From Luteococcus sp038433135 (GTDB lineage: Bacteria; Actinomycetota; Actinomycetes; Propionibacteriales; Propionibacteriaceae): a DNA stretch of 64,000 nucleotides. Under the pieces are notes generated by a model. It was given only the letters and a program-made list of their open reading frames with translations. It had not been told where the DNA came from and searched no databases. A program made the position numbers and the translations under genes. Below, piece after piece: positions 24,588 to 32,357 of the stretch; the stretch's first letter is position 1; every line of letters begins with the position of its first letter. The stretch is from NCBI RefSeq assembly GCF_038433135.1, contig NZ_JBCDMV010000002.1, positions 372,001 through 436,000 of the forward strand, given 5' to 3'.

Positions 24588-25514
24588 GTGCATCCTGATC
24601 TGGTGCGCTTGGTGAACCATGACAGCGATGACGGGGGCTCGCCTCTGGTGGAGCCCGACACCTTCGCCCATCGGCTGGGGGAGGCGGTGGCGGCCAGTCC
24701 TCTCACCCTCGACGCCCTGAGCTCGCGGCTGGGGCAGTTGGGGACGCCGGTGACCATCGCGACGCTGAGCTACTGGCGTTCCAGCCGCTCGGTGCCCACC
24801 CGACGGAAGTCCCTGCGGGCGGTGGAACACCTGGAGAACCTGTTGGGTCTGGCGCCGGGCTGGCTGGTCAGCGCTCTGCCGGCTGCCGCGGCCGACGGCT
24901 GGGATCCGGTGGCGATGCTGCCGCCCAATCCGCGGCTGATGACGGCGCTGGACGGTCTGGGGCTGGATCTGCGTCGCCGCAGTTCCACGGATCTGGTGCG
25001 GGACCGGCTGCAGATCACGCCCGGAGCCCGGACCCATGAGGTGCGACAGCTCATCCGGGTGGAGGCCGACGAGTTGCTCCGGGTGGCCGTCATGGTTGCC
25101 ATGGAGAGTGGACAGCACCTGGGGGAATTGGAAGGGCTGGGTGGGGCCGTGGTGGAGGACATGGTGGAGCTGCCCGCCCAGGGGGCGGGCGATGCGACCC
25201 TGGTGATCGCCCGATTGGAGCTGCCCCGACGGTTGGTTCGTGGCGAACGGTGCGACTACGGCTACCGCTACCGGATCGATTCGCTGGCGGCCTTCCCGTC
25301 CGAGACGTCGATCGCGCGCTCCGCCCGCACTCCGCTGCTGCTGCAGGAGGTGACCTTCCACGACGAGCTGCCCCAGCGGGTTGAATATGTCTGCCAGCCC
25401 TATCGGTCAGCACCCGACGAGGCCAGTCAGGTGGTTAGCCTGCCCAGCGGCCGCAGCATCCAGCACTGCCAGCGCGACGCCCTGGCCGGGGTGCATGTGA
25501 TCCGCTGGCGCTGA
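24588..25514 (+). CDS. Helix-turn-helix protein, second of the tandem pair
   Basis: A 308-residue paralogue of the preceding protein: LTLDALSSRLGQLGTPVTIA with TLSYWRSSRSVPTRRKSLRA matches its HTH, and HLENLLGLAPGWLVSALPAA matches ELEKILNLAVGQLSGALPAG. The C-terminal domain keeps the same strand pattern (ELPRRLVRGERCDYGYRYRI). GTG 24588 is chosen because AGGGAG lies at proper distance, 20 bp after the upstream gene; a longer frame opens inside that gene. The two are one operon. Confidence 0.75.
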   Translation: MHPDLVRLVNHDSDDGGSPLVEPDTFAHRLGEAVAASPLTLDALSSRLGQLGTPVTIATLSYWRSSRSVPTRRKSLRAVEHLENLLGLAPGWLVSALPAAAADGWDPVAMLPPNPRLMTALDGLGLDLRRRSSTDLVRDRLQITPGARTHEVRQLIRVEADELLRVAVMVAMESGQHLGELEGLGGAVVEDMVELPAQGAGDATLVIARLELPRRLVRGERCDYGYRYRIDSLAAFPSETSIARSARTPLLLQEVTFHDELPQRVEYVCQPYRSAPDEASQVVSLPSGRSIQHCQRDALAGVHVIRWR

Positions 25515-25575
25515 GCGGCCGGTCAGCGATGGTCCGGGCTGGACGACAGTGCATCGGGATTGGTCGCGACATGGA

Positions 25576-25609
25576 GAAACCCCGCTGCCCGGAGGGGCAG
25601 CGGGGTTTC
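25576..25609. terminator. Bidirectional terminator between the HTH pair and mscL
   Basis: GAAACCCCGCTGCCC (25576-25590) pairs perfectly over 15 bp with GGGCAGCGGGGTTTC (25595-25609) around GGAG. TTT/AAA at the stem base serves both directions between convergent genes. Confidence 0.9.
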
Positions 25610-25645
25610 TTGGGTGCCGCGGATGCGGCACGGAGTTTCTCGAGC

Positions 25646-26008
25646 TCAGGCGTTGCGCTGCGAGGCCATCAGATCGCGGATCTCGGCAAGCAGGCCCTCG
25701 GTGGTCTCGCCCTCTTCGGCCGGAGCCATGAAGCGGGACTTGGCGGCTTCGTACGGCTTCACGATGAAGAAGTACAGGATGAAGGCGAGGATGAGGAAGG
25801 CGACCAGAGCGGTCAGGAAGGGGCCGACGGTGGAGAGGCCGAAGATCTTCCAGTCGTCAAAGTTGGGGGCGCCGCCAGCCTTCGACAGCAGCTCCATGAT
25901 GACCTTGGTGAAGGCGGTGACGAGGGTGGCGAAAGCGCCACCGACGATGAAGGCGACGGCCATCTCGATGAGATTGCCACGCAGCACGAAATCCTTGAAA
26001 CCCTTCAT
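25646..26008 (-). CDS. mscL: Large-conductance mechanosensitive channel
   Basis: Pressure-release channel opened by membrane tension on hypo-osmotic shock. The 120-residue subunit has the amphipathic N-terminus MKGFKDFVLRGNLIEMAVAF, TM1 with the gate Ala/Gly pattern (VGGAFATLVTAFTKVIMELL), a periplasmic loop, TM2 (LTALVAFLILAFILYFFIVK) and a C-terminal helix. ATG 26008 follows AAAGGAG. In mycobacteria mscL lies in the same neighbourhood as the FmdB and moeA genes. Confidence 0.97.
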   Translation of the reverse strand: MKGFKDFVLRGNLIEMAVAFIVGGAFATLVTAFTKVIMELLSKAGGAPNFDDWKIFGLSTVGPFLTALVAFLILAFILYFFIVKPYEAAKSRFMAPAEEGETTEGLLAEIRDLMASQRNA

Positions 26009-26177
26009 GGGTTACTCCTTTCAGGAAACAGGAGACCCTGGGTGGGCCTGAATACTGTCACGACGTCAAGACTAGGGGACTTTTCGGGGTTGCCTTGACC
26101 ACACCAATGTGTGTCGGTGGTGTATGGGCAAACATTTGGTGACTGGCCGGTGACGAATGACCGCTCAGCATTTCGGC

Positions 26178-26807
26178 TCACCCCAGCGTGATCCCGAGCC
26201 CCTGCCCGGTGGCGAAAGCGGCCAGTCGGGACGCGACCTCCGGGGGCGCGGACACCACCACCAGGCCGGCCGACGACTGCCCGGACAGACCGGTGCCCCC
26301 GGCCTCCGGGTTGGGCAGGGCCGCCACCCGAACCCGGCTGGCTAGGGTGATCACCTGCCCGTCGGTGCCGCCATTGACCACCGTCACTCGGTCTCCCACC
26401 TGCACCAGGGACAGCGCAGAGGCGTCGGCCACCCGGAAGGGCACCAGCTGTTCACCCCGCCCCGGGGAGAGGCTCGCCGAGACCGTCGAGGCCCGGGTGA
26501 ACGGGGTGCCCCGCGTGATCGGCGCGGCCAACATCTTGCCGATCAGTTCCGATGAGGCCGTTGCGGCGTGTTGCGGCGCCAAACCCTCCGGGAAGTACCC
26601 GGGCAACAGGTCCTTGGCGGTCAGCACGTGCCCGCCCGGCAACTCCGCAGCCGCCACCAGAACGCTCTGAGTGGGAGCCTGGGGCGGGGACAGTGACGCC
26701 AGGCCCGCCAGCACCGCGACGGCGGCCAACAGCGCGGCCAGAGGACGACGGTGCCAGCGCACGGCACGGGAGACCTTGTTCAGCAGATCGGTGGTTTGCA
26801 CGTCCAC
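26178..26807 (-). CDS. SAF-domain membrane protein (CpaB/RcpC-like)
   Basis: A 209-residue protein with a cytoplasmic N-terminus, one membrane helix (RPLAALLAAVAVLAGLASLS) and an extracytoplasmic SAF domain (VLVAAAELPGGHVLTAKDLL, ITRGTPFTRASTVSA, LSLVQVGDRVTVV). The family includes Flp pilus assembly CpaB, but no other pilus gene is nearby, so a pilus role is not supported. Start GTG 26807 is uncertain; GTG 26801, preceded at 6 nt by CACACT, is a leaderless alternative. Confidence 0.8.
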   Translation of the reverse strand: MDVQTTDLLNKVSRAVRWHRRPLAALLAAVAVLAGLASLSPPQAPTQSVLVAAAELPGGHVLTAKDLLPGYFPEGLAPQHAATASSELIGKMLAAPITRGTPFTRASTVSASLSPGRGEQLVPFRVADASALSLVQVGDRVTVVNGGTDGQVITLASRVRVAALPNPEAGGTGLSGQSSAGLVVVSAPPEVASRLAAFATGQGLGITLG

Positions 26808-26910
26808 AGTGTGTGCAAACGGCCCGATGTCGCGTCACCCATCCACAGGGGTGCTGGGCCCGGGGCCCCTGTGGACAACTCCCGTGGCCGGGTGGCGGCC
26901 GGTCAGGGGG

Positions 26911-27252
26911 TCAGGATGCAGGGGTCGAGCTGGCGGTGCTGGAAGCGCTGCTCGACGCGGTGCCGGCGGCCGGCTTGCTCTCCTTGGGGCCCTGCTTGGG
27001 GCTGCTCTGGTCGGGCTTGGTCGCCCCGGACTCGCCACCGGTGCTGGCCGGCGCGGCGGCCGCGGAGGAGCCCTTGGTCCGGTTGTCCGTCGCATAGAAG
27101 CCGGAGCCCTTGAAGACGATCCCGACGGCGTTGTACAGCTTGCGCAGGGCGCCGCCGCAGTCCTCGCACACGGTCAGGGCCGGGTCGCTGAACTTCTGCA
27201 CCCGCTCGATCTCGACGCCGCACTCGGTGCAGCGGTACTGGTAGGTAGGCAT
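26911..27252 (-). CDS. FmdB-type zinc-ribbon protein
   Basis: The 113-residue protein starts MPTYQYRCTECGVEIERVQK and has a second Cys pair in LTVCEDCGGALRKLYNAVGI, forming one zinc ribbon as in the FmdB regulatory family. The last half is a low-complexity Ser/Ala/Pro/Lys tail. M. tuberculosis Rv0991c, in the equivalent position, is a zinc-ribbon protein studied as a redox-regulated chaperone; that this one behaves alike is inference. ATG 27252 follows GAGG. Confidence 0.88.
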   Translation of the reverse strand: MPTYQYRCTECGVEIERVQKFSDPALTVCEDCGGALRKLYNAVGIVFKGSGFYATDNRTKGSSAAAAPASTGGESGATKPDQSSPKQGPKESKPAAGTASSSASSTASSTPAS

Positions 27253-27384
27253 GGTCCTCTTCACCTGGTTGGTCACGCGTCCGGGCGGCGATGGCTCGTC
27301 GGGCGGGCGAAAACTGCTGAATTGTATCCAGCCGGGCGTCCGGCGCCGAAATCGTCCAAGCGTGGGCTCTGGTTCGAGGTTCCG

Positions 27385-28008
27385 TCAGGCGCTGCAGCGG
27401 ATCAACTCGTCGGGCAGCAGCAGCGCGTCCACCCGGCGATCATGCGGTTCGGTGGGCAACTCGGGCAGCACCTCGTCGCCGTTTAGCAACATCCACACCT
27501 GGGCGTCGTCCCGACGGTGGGCCAGCGCCCGGTCGTACCAGCCACCACCCACTCCCAGCCGCCAACCGTCGCGGGTGCCCGCCAGCCCGGAGCAGAGCAC
27601 CAGCTCCGCCTGGGCCAGGGCCTCGGCGCCCAGCGCCTGTCCGTCGGGCTCCGGGATGCCCCACAAACCCGGCCGCAGCCGCGCCGGGCCCTCGAAGAAG
27701 GCCCAGGCCGGGTCATGGCGTGGCCCATCGGCGGTGGGGGAGAGCACCGGCACCAGCAGCCGGTGGCCGAGCGTCCACAGCGCGGTGACCAGCTCGATCG
27801 TCCCCGGCTCGGGGTTGCTGGCGTGTGGCGGCACGGAGAGATAGCAGGAGATGGTGGTGGGTTCCACATCCCGCAGCGCGGCCAGCACCAGCCCGGTGCG
27901 GGAGCGGTCGTCGGCCAGCCGTGCGGAGGCGGGACGGGCGCGGCGGGCGGCACGCACCCGCTCCCGAATCTGCTGCTTGCTGCACCCGTCGAGGCCTTCG
28001 GAGCTCAT
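27385..28008 (-). CDS. 5-formyltetrahydrofolate cyclo-ligase
   Basis: Converts 5-formyl-THF to 5,10-methenyl-THF with ATP, salvaging folate. The 207-residue protein has a basic N-terminal helix (SKQQIRERVRAARRARPA), EPTTISCYLSVPPHASNPEP and the family loop RLGVGGGWYDRALAHRR, where the common GGGYYDR has Trp in place of the first Tyr. ATG 28008 is preceded at 6 nt by TACGAT, so the mRNA is probably leaderless. It is divergent from glp with only 18 bp between the start codons. Confidence 0.9.
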   Translation of the reverse strand: MSSEGLDGCSKQQIRERVRAARRARPASARLADDRSRTGLVLAALRDVEPTTISCYLSVPPHASNPEPGTIELVTALWTLGHRLLVPVLSPTADGPRHDPAWAFFEGPARLRPGLWGIPEPDGQALGAEALAQAELVLCSGLAGTRDGWRLGVGGGWYDRALAHRRDDAQVWMLLNGDEVLPELPTEPHDRRVDALLLPDELIRCSA

Positions 28009-28013
28009 TCGCC

Positions 28014-28020
28014 TATCGTA
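28014..28020. promoter_or_regulatory. Symmetric bidirectional -10 element (TATCGTA)
   Basis: On the plus strand TATCGT (28014-28019) lies 7 nt before ATG 28027 of glp. On the minus strand the overlapping TACGAT (28015-28020) lies 6 nt before ATG 28008 of the cyclo-ligase. One 7-bp sequence thus provides a -10 hexamer for both divergent leaderless genes. Confidence 0.6.
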
Positions 28021-28026
28021 TGGGCC

Positions 28027-29367
28027 ATGGTTTCGTTGCGCCGCAAGAGGCAAGCCGAGCAAGAGGTGGCCGTACCGTCCGACGTCGAGGACAAGCCCGA
28101 GGAGCCGGCGCCCACCCTGCCCGAGCCGCCTGCCCCCACTGCGTCCGGACTACGACGGATGCAGGATCACCGGGATTACCTGTTGTCGTTGGTGGAGCCG
28201 CTGCCCGCCTTCGGGATGAGCCTGCTGGACGCCTGGAACCTGACGCTGTGCGAGGACATCTCCTCCGAGGTGGATCTGCCCGGCTTCGAGAATTCCCAGA
28301 TGGACGGCTACGCCGTGCGCGCCGCCGACGTCTGGGAGGCCAGCGAGGAAGACCCCGCGACGTTGACGGTGGCGGCCCACGTCGCCGCCGGTGAGGCCGC
28401 CGCACCGCTGCCCGAGGGGCAGGCGATGAAGGTGATGACCGGCGCCCCCATCCCGGAAGGGGCCGACGCCGTGGTGCCGGTGGAGTCCACCGACAATGGC
28501 GCCGAGCAGGTGCAGATCACCGAGCCGGTGCTTGCCGGGGCCCACATCCGTCGTCGGGGCTCGGACATCACCCGCGGGAGCCGCCTGCTCTCCCGTGGGC
28601 AACAGCTCGACGCCCGCAACATCGGCCTGCTGGCCGCGGCCGGCGTCGACAAGGTGTTGGCCCGTCCCCGGCCCCGCGTCGTGGTCGTCTCCACCGGAGC
28701 CGAACTGGTGGAACCGGGCCGCGAACTGAGCGCACCGGGACAGATCCATGACGCCAACAGCTACCTGCTGGCCGCAGCAGCCAGGGCCGAGGGCTGCCAG
28801 GTGTGGCGGGTGCAGGTGCCCTCCGACGAACCCGAAGACGTGCGTCAGGTGATCAACGACCAGCTGATCCGCGCTGACCTGATCATCACCACCGGCGGCG
28901 TCAGCAAGGGCGACCACGACGTGGTGAAGGAGGTGATGCCCTGTCTTGGGCCGTGCGACTTCGCCGAGGTGGCGATGCAGCCGGGCAAGCCACAGGGCGT
29001 CGCACTGATCGGCGACGACCAGGTGCCGGTGGTGATGCTGCCCGGCAATCCGGTCAGCTGCTACGTGAGCTTCCACGCCTTCGTCCGGCCGTTGATCCGC
29101 ACCCTGATGGGTCTGGAGCCGGTCAACCACCGCCCGGTGCAGGCGGTTGCCGGGGCGGACATGCAGTCGGTCAAGGGCAAGCTGCAGTTCGCCCGCGGCC
29201 GGGTCAGCGAGCGCGACGGGCAGCTGGTGGCCGAGCTGGTGGGTGGGCATTCCTCGCACCTGCTGGGCAGCCTGGCCGCCAGCAATGCCCTGGTACTGCT
29301 GACGGAGGATGTCGAGTTGGTGGCGGCAGGTTCACCCGTGACGGTGTGGCGGTTGGGCAATGACTGA
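28027..29367 (+). CDS. glp: MoeA-family molybdotransferase, probably the gephyrin-like division protein Glp
   Basis: MoeA enzymes insert molybdate into adenylylated molybdopterin. The 446-residue protein has an acidic/proline linker, then domains I-IV of MoeA: PGFENSQMDGYAVRAADVWE, VMTGAPIPEGADAVVPVEST, VVVVSTGAELVEPG, LIITTGGVSKGDHDVVKEVM and VVMLPGNPVSCYVSFHAFVR. In actinobacteria the MoeA paralogue encoded near rimJ and a GlpR membrane protein acts with FtsZ in division (shown in Corynebacterium). That gene order is present here, with moaC and mogA inserted. It may serve both roles. ATG 28027 comes from the shared promoter. Confidence 0.9.
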   Translation: MVSLRRKRQAEQEVAVPSDVEDKPEEPAPTLPEPPAPTASGLRRMQDHRDYLLSLVEPLPAFGMSLLDAWNLTLCEDISSEVDLPGFENSQMDGYAVRAADVWEASEEDPATLTVAAHVAAGEAAAPLPEGQAMKVMTGAPIPEGADAVVPVESTDNGAEQVQITEPVLAGAHIRRRGSDITRGSRLLSRGQQLDARNIGLLAAAGVDKVLARPRPRVVVVSTGAELVEPGRELSAPGQIHDANSYLLAAAARAEGCQVWRVQVPSDEPEDVRQVINDQLIRADLIITTGGVSKGDHDVVKEVMPCLGPCDFAEVAMQPGKPQGVALIGDDQVPVVMLPGNPVSCYVSFHAFVRPLIRTLMGLEPVNHRPVQAVAGADMQSVKGKLQFARGRVSERDGQLVAELVGGHSSHLLGSLAASNALVLLTEDVELVAAGSPVTVWRLGND

Positions 29368-29917
29368 GCGCCCGGTCTTTCGTCCCAGTTCCATCGACGA
29401 CTTCATCCCGGAGGTTGCCCGCATGACCCGCCACGACGGCCCCGAACCGCAGCCCTTCCCGCACCTGAGCAGCAGCGGCGAGGCCCGGATGGTCGACGTC
29501 AGCGACAAGCAGGTCACCGCCCGCTCGGCCACCGCCAAGGGCGTCGTGCTGCTCAGCGACGCATGCCTGGCCGCCCTGCGTGGCGGCGACGTGCCCAAGG
29601 GCGACGCCCTGGCCGTCGCCCGGATCGCCGGCGTGATGGGCGCCAAGAAGACCGCAGACCTGATCCCGCTGTGCCACCCGCTGCCGCTGACCGGCGTCGA
29701 CGTGCACCTGGAGATCATCGATGCCGGGGTGGAGATCACCGCCACCGTCCGCACCACGCATCGCACCGGGGTGGAGATGGAGGCGCTGACCGCCGTCTGC
29801 ACCGCCGCGCTGGGGCTGGTGGACATGGTCAAGGCCGTCGACAAGCACGCCCGGCTGACCGATGTCAGGGTCACCGCCAAGAGTGGCGGCCGTAGCGGTG
29901 ACTGGACCGAGCCGTGA
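29360..29917 (+). CDS. moaC: Cyclic pyranopterin monophosphate synthase
   Basis: Converts the MoaA product to cyclic pyranopterin monophosphate, step one of molybdenum cofactor synthesis. Motifs: ARMVDVSDKQVTARSATAKG, AGVMGAKKTADLIPLCHPLP with the catalytic region, and GVEMEALTAVCTAALGLVDM. The 185-residue form begins at ATG 29360, overlapping glp by 8 bp; ATG 29423 would give about 164 residues, nearer the usual length. Its stop overlaps mogA by GTGA. No moaA is in the window. Confidence 0.94.
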   Translation: MTERPVFRPSSIDDFIPEVARMTRHDGPEPQPFPHLSSSGEARMVDVSDKQVTARSATAKGVVLLSDACLAALRGGDVPKGDALAVARIAGVMGAKKTADLIPLCHPLPLTGVDVHLEIIDAGVEITATVRTTHRTGVEMEALTAVCTAALGLVDMVKAVDKHARLTDVRVTAKSGGRSGDWTEP

Positions 29918-30405
29918 CCACTGCTGGGGATCTGGGACGCGCGGTGGTGATCACCGCCTCCGACCGCGCCGCGGCCGGTGAGTACACCGACCGTTCCGGT
30001 CCGCTGGCCGCGCAAGGCCTGGCCGCGATGGGTTTCGCGGTGGATCCGGTGGTGCTGGTGCCCGACGGAGAGCCCGTCGGGGCCGCTGTCGCAGAGGCCG
30101 TTGCCGCGGGCGCCAGCGTCGTGCTGACCACCGGCGGTACCGGCCTGGCGCCGCGGGACCTGACCCCCGAGGTCACCCGACCGCTGCTCACCCGCGAACT
30201 GCCGCACCTGGCGGCGCTGATCGCACAGCGCGGCGTCGAGGCCGGGGTGCCCACCGCGGTGCTCTCCCGCGGGCTCGCCGGTTTGGCCGGGCGGACGGTG
30301 GTGGTGAACCTGCCCGGCTCGGCCGGGGGAGTGCGCGACGCCCTGGCCGTGCTGGAACAGGTGCTGCCACATGCCGTCGCCCAGGTGCGCGGGGGCGACC
30401 ACTGA
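29914..30405 (+). CDS. mogA: MogA/MoaB-type molybdopterin adenylyltransferase
   Basis: Adenylylates molybdopterin before metal insertion by MoeA. The 163-residue protein has VVITASDRAAAGEYTDRSGP at the N-terminus, the phosphate-binding VVLTTGGTGLAPRDLTPEVT, and NLPGSAGGVRDALAVLEQVL near the end. MogA and MoaB cannot be separated safely by these motifs. GTG 29914 overlaps the moaC stop. Together with glp and moaC it forms a short cofactor operon. Confidence 0.9.
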   Translation: MTTAGDLGRAVVITASDRAAAGEYTDRSGPLAAQGLAAMGFAVDPVVLVPDGEPVGAAVAEAVAAGASVVLTTGGTGLAPRDLTPEVTRPLLTRELPHLAALIAQRGVEAGVPTAVLSRGLAGLAGRTVVVNLPGSAGGVRDALAVLEQVLPHAVAQVRGGDH

Positions 30406-30420
30406 GATGGGTCTGTTGTC

Positions 30421-31113
30421 ATGAGCGGTGACAGCCGCCTCCCGGAGGGTGTGGACTTCCCGGCCAGTCATTCCTGGCCGGTGGAACTGCGCTGCGGGCC
30501 GGTGGTGCTGCGGCCGCTGCGCCGCTCGGATCGTCGGGTCTGGTCCCAGGTGCGGGAGCGCAATGCGGCCTGGAACGGCCCGTGGGATGCCACCCCGCCC
30601 TCGGGCACGCAGCGGGGGGTTGCCAGCTTCCCGGAGATGGTGCGGGTCTTCGACCGTCAGGCCAAACAGGATGCCAGCCTGCCTTTTGCGATCTGCTTCG
30701 ACCCGGCCTGGCCCGCGGCCGAGACCAAGCCGCGCAAGCTCCCCGTGGCCGGGCAGTTGACGGTGAGCAGCATCACCTGGGGTTCGGCCCACTTTGCGCA
30801 CTGCGGCTACTGGGTTGACCAGGCGCTGGCCGGCAAGGGCGTCGTGCCCACCGCGCTGGCCCTGGCCACCGACTACTGCTTCCAGGTGATGGGCCTGCAC
30901 CGGATGGAGGTCAACATCCGCCCGGAGAATGCCAGGAGCCTGCGGGTGGTGCAGAAGTTGGGGTTACGCGACGAGGGGCTCCGCGAGCGCTACCTGCACA
31001 TCGACGGAGACTGGCGAGACCACCGATCCTTCGCGGTGTGTGCGGAGGATGTTCCCGAGGGGCTGCTGGTGCGCTACCTGGCCAACCACACACCCGGTTG
31101 GCGGGCCGGCTGA
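30421..31113 (+). CDS. rimJ: RimJ-like GNAT N-acetyltransferase
   Basis: A 230-residue acetyltransferase with the RimJ/RimL layout: VVLRPLRRSDRRVWSQVRER at the start, GYWVDQALAGKGVVPTALAL for the acetyl-CoA site, and LHRMEVNIRPENARSLRVVQ with KLGLRDEGLRERYLHIDGDW. Probable N-terminal protein acetylation. It sits between mogA and glpR, 15 bp after mogA, the same order as the mycobacterial moeA1-rimJ-Rv0996 block. Confidence 0.88.
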   Translation: MSGDSRLPEGVDFPASHSWPVELRCGPVVLRPLRRSDRRVWSQVRERNAAWNGPWDATPPSGTQRGVASFPEMVRVFDRQAKQDASLPFAICFDPAWPAAETKPRKLPVAGQLTVSSITWGSAHFAHCGYWVDQALAGKGVVPTALALATDYCFQVMGLHRMEVNIRPENARSLRVVQKLGLRDEGLRERYLHIDGDWRDHRSFAVCAEDVPEGLLVRYLANHTPGWRAG

Positions 31114-31222
31114 GCGGCATTTGTCGGCGTGTTGGGCGGGAAAGATAGCCCTCGTCGCGAATTGCCACAACCAATGCCTCGACACTCCGTTGAGGGTCAC
31201 GGATGAGGGTGGCGCTTCCCCC

Positions 31223-31228
31223 TAGCCT
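31223..31228 (+). promoter_or_regulatory. Leaderless -10 element for glpR
   Basis: TAGCCT, 7 nt before GTG 31236. It shows that glpR has its own promoter besides any read-through. Confidence 0.5.
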
Positions 31229-31235
31229 TGGGCGC

Positions 31236-31985
31236 GTGACGGGACTGTTCTATGTGGTTATTGCTCTGGGGTGGATTGCCTACCTCGTCCCGTCCTTCGT
31301 CGCCCGGCGCGATGGTGTGGACGCGGATGAACTTGAGGTGCTGGATCGCTTTGGCGAGTCGGCGCGGATGATCGCGCCCTCCGGGATCGTGATGGGTGAC
31401 GAGGCCGACGTGTCGACCCCGCTCACCCGTCGGGCCGCCCGCGCCGACATCCGAGACACCGCTCGTCGCGCCGCCCATCGTCGACGCAATGTGGTGCTGG
31501 GCCTGCTGGGTCTGACCGCGATTGCCGGTGCCGGGGTTGCCTTCGACGCGGTGGTCTGGTGGACCCCGCTGGTTCCCTTCACCATGCTGCTGGCCCTCCT
31601 GATGGTGGCCCGGTTCAGCGTCGTACGTCTCAACGCCGTCCTCGACGAGCGGCTGGCCGAGCTGGAGACCGACTGGCGCGAGGACACCATCAGCTTCGAG
31701 GTGCCCGCCACGCTGCGCACCGGCGGCATCTCCACGGACTCCACCGAGCTGTCGATCGAGATCAGCGCTCCGATCAACGGCATGACCGGCAGCCTGTGGG
31801 AGCCGATCCCGGTGACCGTCCCCACCTACGTCAGCAAGCCGATGGTGCCCCGCACCGTGCGCACCATCGACCTGTCCGCCCCCGGCCCGCTCACATCGCA
31901 GGATCCGGTGGTGGCCGAGGCCCCCGAGCGCACCGACGAGGGCTTCACCGCCGACGAGGAACGCCGCCGCGCCGTCGGTGAGTGA
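31236..31985 (+). CDS. glpR: Divisome membrane protein of the SepX/GlpR family
   Basis: The 249-residue product has an N-terminal helix (TGLFYVVIALGWIAYLVPSF), a cytoplasmic Arg-rich segment (LTRRAARADIRDTARRAAHR), two further helices (VVLGLLGLTAIAGAGVAFDA and LVPFTMLLALLMVARFSVVR) and a long C-terminal soluble region. Length, topology and position after rimJ match M. tuberculosis Rv0996, Streptomyces SepX and Corynebacterium GlpR, the membrane receptor of Glp. GTG 31236 is set by the promoter; ATG 31203 is upstream in frame. Confidence 0.85.
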   Translation: MTGLFYVVIALGWIAYLVPSFVARRDGVDADELEVLDRFGESARMIAPSGIVMGDEADVSTPLTRRAARADIRDTARRAAHRRRNVVLGLLGLTAIAGAGVAFDAVVWWTPLVPFTMLLALLMVARFSVVRLNAVLDERLAELETDWREDTISFEVPATLRTGGISTDSTELSIEISAPINGMTGSLWEPIPVTVPTYVSKPMVPRTVRTIDLSAPGPLTSQDPVVAEAPERTDEGFTADEERRRAVGE

Positions 31986-32058
31986 CCTCACTTGGACGGG
32001 CACTCACAAGGGGTGCTACCCTTCTTCTTGCTGCTCGTCAGCTGACAACTGAAAACTT

Positions 32059-32131
32059 GGGGCATTGGCGCAGTTGGTAGCGCGTCTCGTTCGCAATGAG
32101 AAGGTCAGGGGTTCGAATCCCCTATGCTCCA
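32059..32131 (+). tRNA. tRNA-Ala (anticodon CGC)
   Basis: Acceptor GGGGCAT pairs with ATGCTCC and contains the G3-U70 pair that marks alanine tRNAs. D arm GCGC/GCGC, anticodon stem TCTCG/TGAGA with loop TTCGCAA (anticodon CGC), T arm AGGGG-TTCGAAT-CCCCT. The CCA is not encoded. Recombinase debris starts within 50 bp of the 3' end. Confidence 0.93.
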
Positions 32132-32154
32132 CGTAAGTAGAGAAAATCGAAACT

Positions 32155-32186
32155 TGCCCCGCCTGATGGCGGGGCAGTTTTGTTTC
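32155..32186 (+). terminator. Terminator behind tRNA-Ala
   Basis: TGCCCCGCC (32155-32163) pairs with GGCGGGGCA (32168-32176) around TGAT and is followed by GTTTTGTTT, a textbook intrinsic terminator. Confidence 0.9.
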
Positions 32187-32357
32187 TCCGGTGATGTTGG
32201 TCGGAGCGTCGGCGTCGAGGTGGGCCAGGATGCTGGATGCGGGCTCGTCGGGTGTGTAGGTGGCGTTCTCTTCGTCGTCGATGGTGATGCGGGTGAACAG
32301 GGCGCGGTTGAGGATGCGTCGTTCGGCTGGTTCGCACTTGTTGTAGAGGTCGTCACA
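32178..32357 (-). pseudogene. Serine-recombinase C-terminal fragment
   Basis: The minus frame reads DDLYNKCEPAERRILNRALF followed by TRITIDDEENATYTPDEPAS, which resembles the C-terminal end of large serine recombinases (phage-type integrases), where a helix with RRxLNxAxF precedes xIxIDDE. Only about 60 residues remain, there is no start codon, and the catalytic domain is absent. The frame runs on through the tRNA without biological meaning. It is joined at about 32356 to an unrelated transposase fragment. Confidence 0.5.

Noticed and set aside
26009..26177. Possible promoter with TTGACG and CAGTAT in the mscL upstream region
   Set aside because: The spacing between the hexamers is far too short for a sigma-70 promoter, and the alternative TAGTCT -10 cannot be confirmed without start mapping.
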